Origin: JAWWBN01 sp033720955
GTDB lineage: Bacteria > Acidobacteriota > Thermoanaerobaculia > Multivoradales > JAHEKO01
NCBI GenBank assembly: GCA_033720955.1
Contig: JAWWBN010000241.1
Location: 1-5,859, forward strand
Length of the DNA stretch: 5,859 bases
Direction: 5' to 3'
Below, one piece after another: positions 4,661 through 5,859 of the stretch (its first letter is position 1; each line of letters opens with the position of its first letter). Both the position numbers and the translations under genes were made by a program. The notes under the pieces were generated by a model that saw nothing but the letters and a program-made list of their open reading frames with translations, was not told the origin of the DNA and did not search any database.

Positions 4661-5859
4661 CAGAACTCTCGCCAGTTCTTCTCGATCAGGCAGACGGGCA
4701 CCGGGGCGATGAAGACGACACCGGTGTCGGCCTTCAGGGTCTTGATGTCGATCCGGTAGTTGGCGAACTTGCACTCCGGCGGGAAGAGGCTCTTCATCTC
4801 CTCCATCACCTGGCGGAGCTGGTCGGTGAGGTCGTCGGCCGTGGGCGTCGGCGGCTCGTTGCCGGAGCCCGTGGGCGGGTTGGCGTTGCCGCCCTGCTCG
4901 GTGTACGGCTGCGTGACGAACGAGGAGGCGAGCAGGAAGCGGCTGCGCACGCCCGCGACCTCGACGAAGGAGTTGCCGTTGGTGGTGTTGACGATGAAGA
5001 TCCGGCTGCCCCCGGTCTTCGAGCAGAGGGGGTTCTGGCCCGAGGTGACCAGGACGTCCGGCTGGTAGGAGGAGAAGAAGGTCACTCCGGCCAGCGAGAA
5101 GGCGTCCGAGATCACCCGCTCCTCGTCGTCGAGGATCAGGTACCACCCGCGCTGGCCCACGCCCCGGCTGGTCAGGAGGTTGGGCCCGATGTCGGGGCTG
5201 TTGGCGGCGAGCCCCACGAAGTCGTTCTCCGTCTGGGGCAGCGCCGAGTCCAGGAGGAGGTCCGTCTCGTCGACGAAGACGTAGAAGCGGCCCGACTGGG
5301 TGTTGCCGGACCAGAGGTCCTCGCGGTCCCCGGTGCCGAAGGCGAGCGCGTAGCGGCCGAGCTCGGCGGCGAAGATCACCGCCGGCTCGTGGTAGATCGG
5401 CCGCGGCAGGGTGGTGGCCGAGCCGCCGTCGAAGTTGGTGGTGAAGATGGCGCGCGGCTCCCACACCGGCTGACCGCCCGACGTGAGCGGGAAGCGCCGG
5501 ACCGTGAAGGTGACCGGGTTCCCGTCGTCGTCCACCTTGGTGCTCTGCACCGTGTGGTCCACCAGGCTGTGGGCGTCGCCGTCCGACTCCAGGTGGAGGT
5601 CGACCCGGAAGAGGTACCCGCCGACGGTGCCGAGGTAGACCCGGTCGAGGTACCCGTCCTGGTCGGTGTCCACCGCGGCGGCGCCGCCGGGAGCGGGGCC
5701 CGCGGAGCGGTGCTCGTCGTCGATCTCCACCAGGAGCTGCCGCTTGTAGACCGTCCGCCCGGTCTCGATGTCCACCATGTACAGCCAGTCGCCGCGCATC
5801 GCCACCGGCGGGGCGCCGGCGTCGGGCTCCTCGCGCGGGTCCCAGTTCTTGCGGCCGGG
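4660..5859 (-). CDS. pilY1: PilY1-like type IV pilus protein, C-terminal beta-propeller part
   Basis: The last 399 residues are visible, ending in WREF and TGA (4662-4660). The frame is open to the right edge and the start lies outside. The calcium-binding loop DTDQDGYLD (5670-5644) followed by RVYLGTVGGYLFRVDL is the PilY1 signature (D-x-D-x-D-G-x2-D, then a strand repeat). Further PilY1 hallmarks are RYALAFGTGDREDLW, GWYLILDDEERVISDAF, GVTFFSSYQPD and a cysteine-containing LCSKTGGSRIFIVNTTNG. PilY1 proteins are secreted, sit at the pilus tip or prime assembly with minor pilins, and modulate retraction and adhesion through calcium. A low-complexity stretch rich in G, N, P and T (about 325-340 of the visible part) precedes a C-terminal module with two cysteines (PPEC, VCLIEKNW) that could form a disulfide. 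Full-length PilY1 is usually over 1000 residues, so most of the protein, including any adhesive N-terminus, is missing here. Confidence 0.88.
   Translation of the reverse strand, partial: PGRKNWDPREEPDAGAPPVAMRGDWLYMVDIETGRTVYKRQLLVEIDDEHRSAGPAPGGAAAVDTDQDGYLDRVYLGTVGGYLFRVDLHLESDGDAHSLVDHTVQSTKVDDDGNPVTFTVRRFPLTSGGQPVWEPRAIFTTNFDGGSATTLPRPIYHEPAVIFAAELGRYALAFGTGDREDLWSGNTQSGRFYVFVDETDLLLDSALPQTENDFVGLAANSPDIGPNLLTSRGVGQRGWYLILDDEERVISDAFSLAGVTFFSSYQPDVLVTSGQNPLCSKTGGSRIFIVNTTNGNSFVEVAGVRSRFLLASSFVTQPYTEQGGNANPPTGSGNEPPTPTADDLTDQLRQVMEEMKSLFPPECKFANYRIDIKTLKADTGVVFIAPVPVCLIEKNWREF
4661..4679 (-). promoter_or_regulatory. Hairpin at the translational coupling junction
   Basis: The minus-strand mRNA reads AGAACU (4679-4674), loop GGCGAG (4673-4668), AGUUCU (4667-4662), then G and the AUG of the secreted-protein gene at 4660. 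The six-base arms pair perfectly. The stem covers the last sense codons of the PilY1-like gene and most of its stop region, and its loop carries the only Shine-Dalgarno-like GAG. A ribosome finishing the upstream gene would melt it, which would tie translation of the second gene to the first. Confidence 0.4.

Noticed and set aside
4661..5464. Upstream extension of the secreted-protein frame beyond the ATG at 4660.
   Set aside because: The extension overlaps the PilY1-like coding sequence and is His/Arg/Gln-rich. The signal peptide begins exactly at the ATG at 4660.

Overview
The window is very GC-rich, with strong G/C preference at third codon positions, and encodes ordinary bacterial housekeeping and cell-surface functions. 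The gene content (a type IV pilus PilY1-like protein, a LuxE-type acyl ligase, a nuclease-helicase fusion of the DinG/XPD type and a Gly/Ala-rich secreted protein) suits a GC-rich Gram-negative such as an Acidobacteriota (Thermoanaerobaculia-like) or a deltaproteobacterial-type lineage. That placement is an inference from protein flavour, not from any marker gene. No tRNA, rRNA, transposase, integrase or CRISPR array is visible.

Layout from left to right. Positions 1-610 (minus strand) hold the N-terminal 203 codons of a LuxE-family acyl-protein synthetase/acyl ligase that runs off the left edge. A 76-base divergent spacer separates it from a plus-strand pair: a 124-residue two-cluster 4Fe-4S ferredoxin (687-1061) and an unrecognised 62-residue helical protein whose GTG start overlaps the ferredoxin stop (1058-1246). 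The convergent spacer 1247-1394 is packed with hairpins, including a clear intrinsic terminator for the minus-strand gene to its right.

The rest is minus strand. Read in the direction of transcription, it begins with the C-terminal 399 residues of a PilY1-like beta-propeller protein (5859-4660, start outside the window). A secreted protein with a C-terminal FxLYD-like domain follows (4660-3920), its ATG overlapping the PilY1 stop in a TGATG. After 83 bases comes an 813-residue protein (3836-1395) that fuses an N-terminal RecB/Cas4-like PD-(D/E)XK nuclease to an iron-sulfur DEAD_2 helicase.

Functionally there are three units: a pilus-associated surface/secretion pair, a stand-alone DNA repair nuclease-helicase with its own likely promoter and terminator, and a redox pair (ferredoxin plus small partner) divergent from an acyl-activating enzyme. 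I see no convincing new multi-gene system. The best leads are the coupled 62-residue protein, the PilY1-coupled secreted protein, and the RNA structures at the gene junctions.
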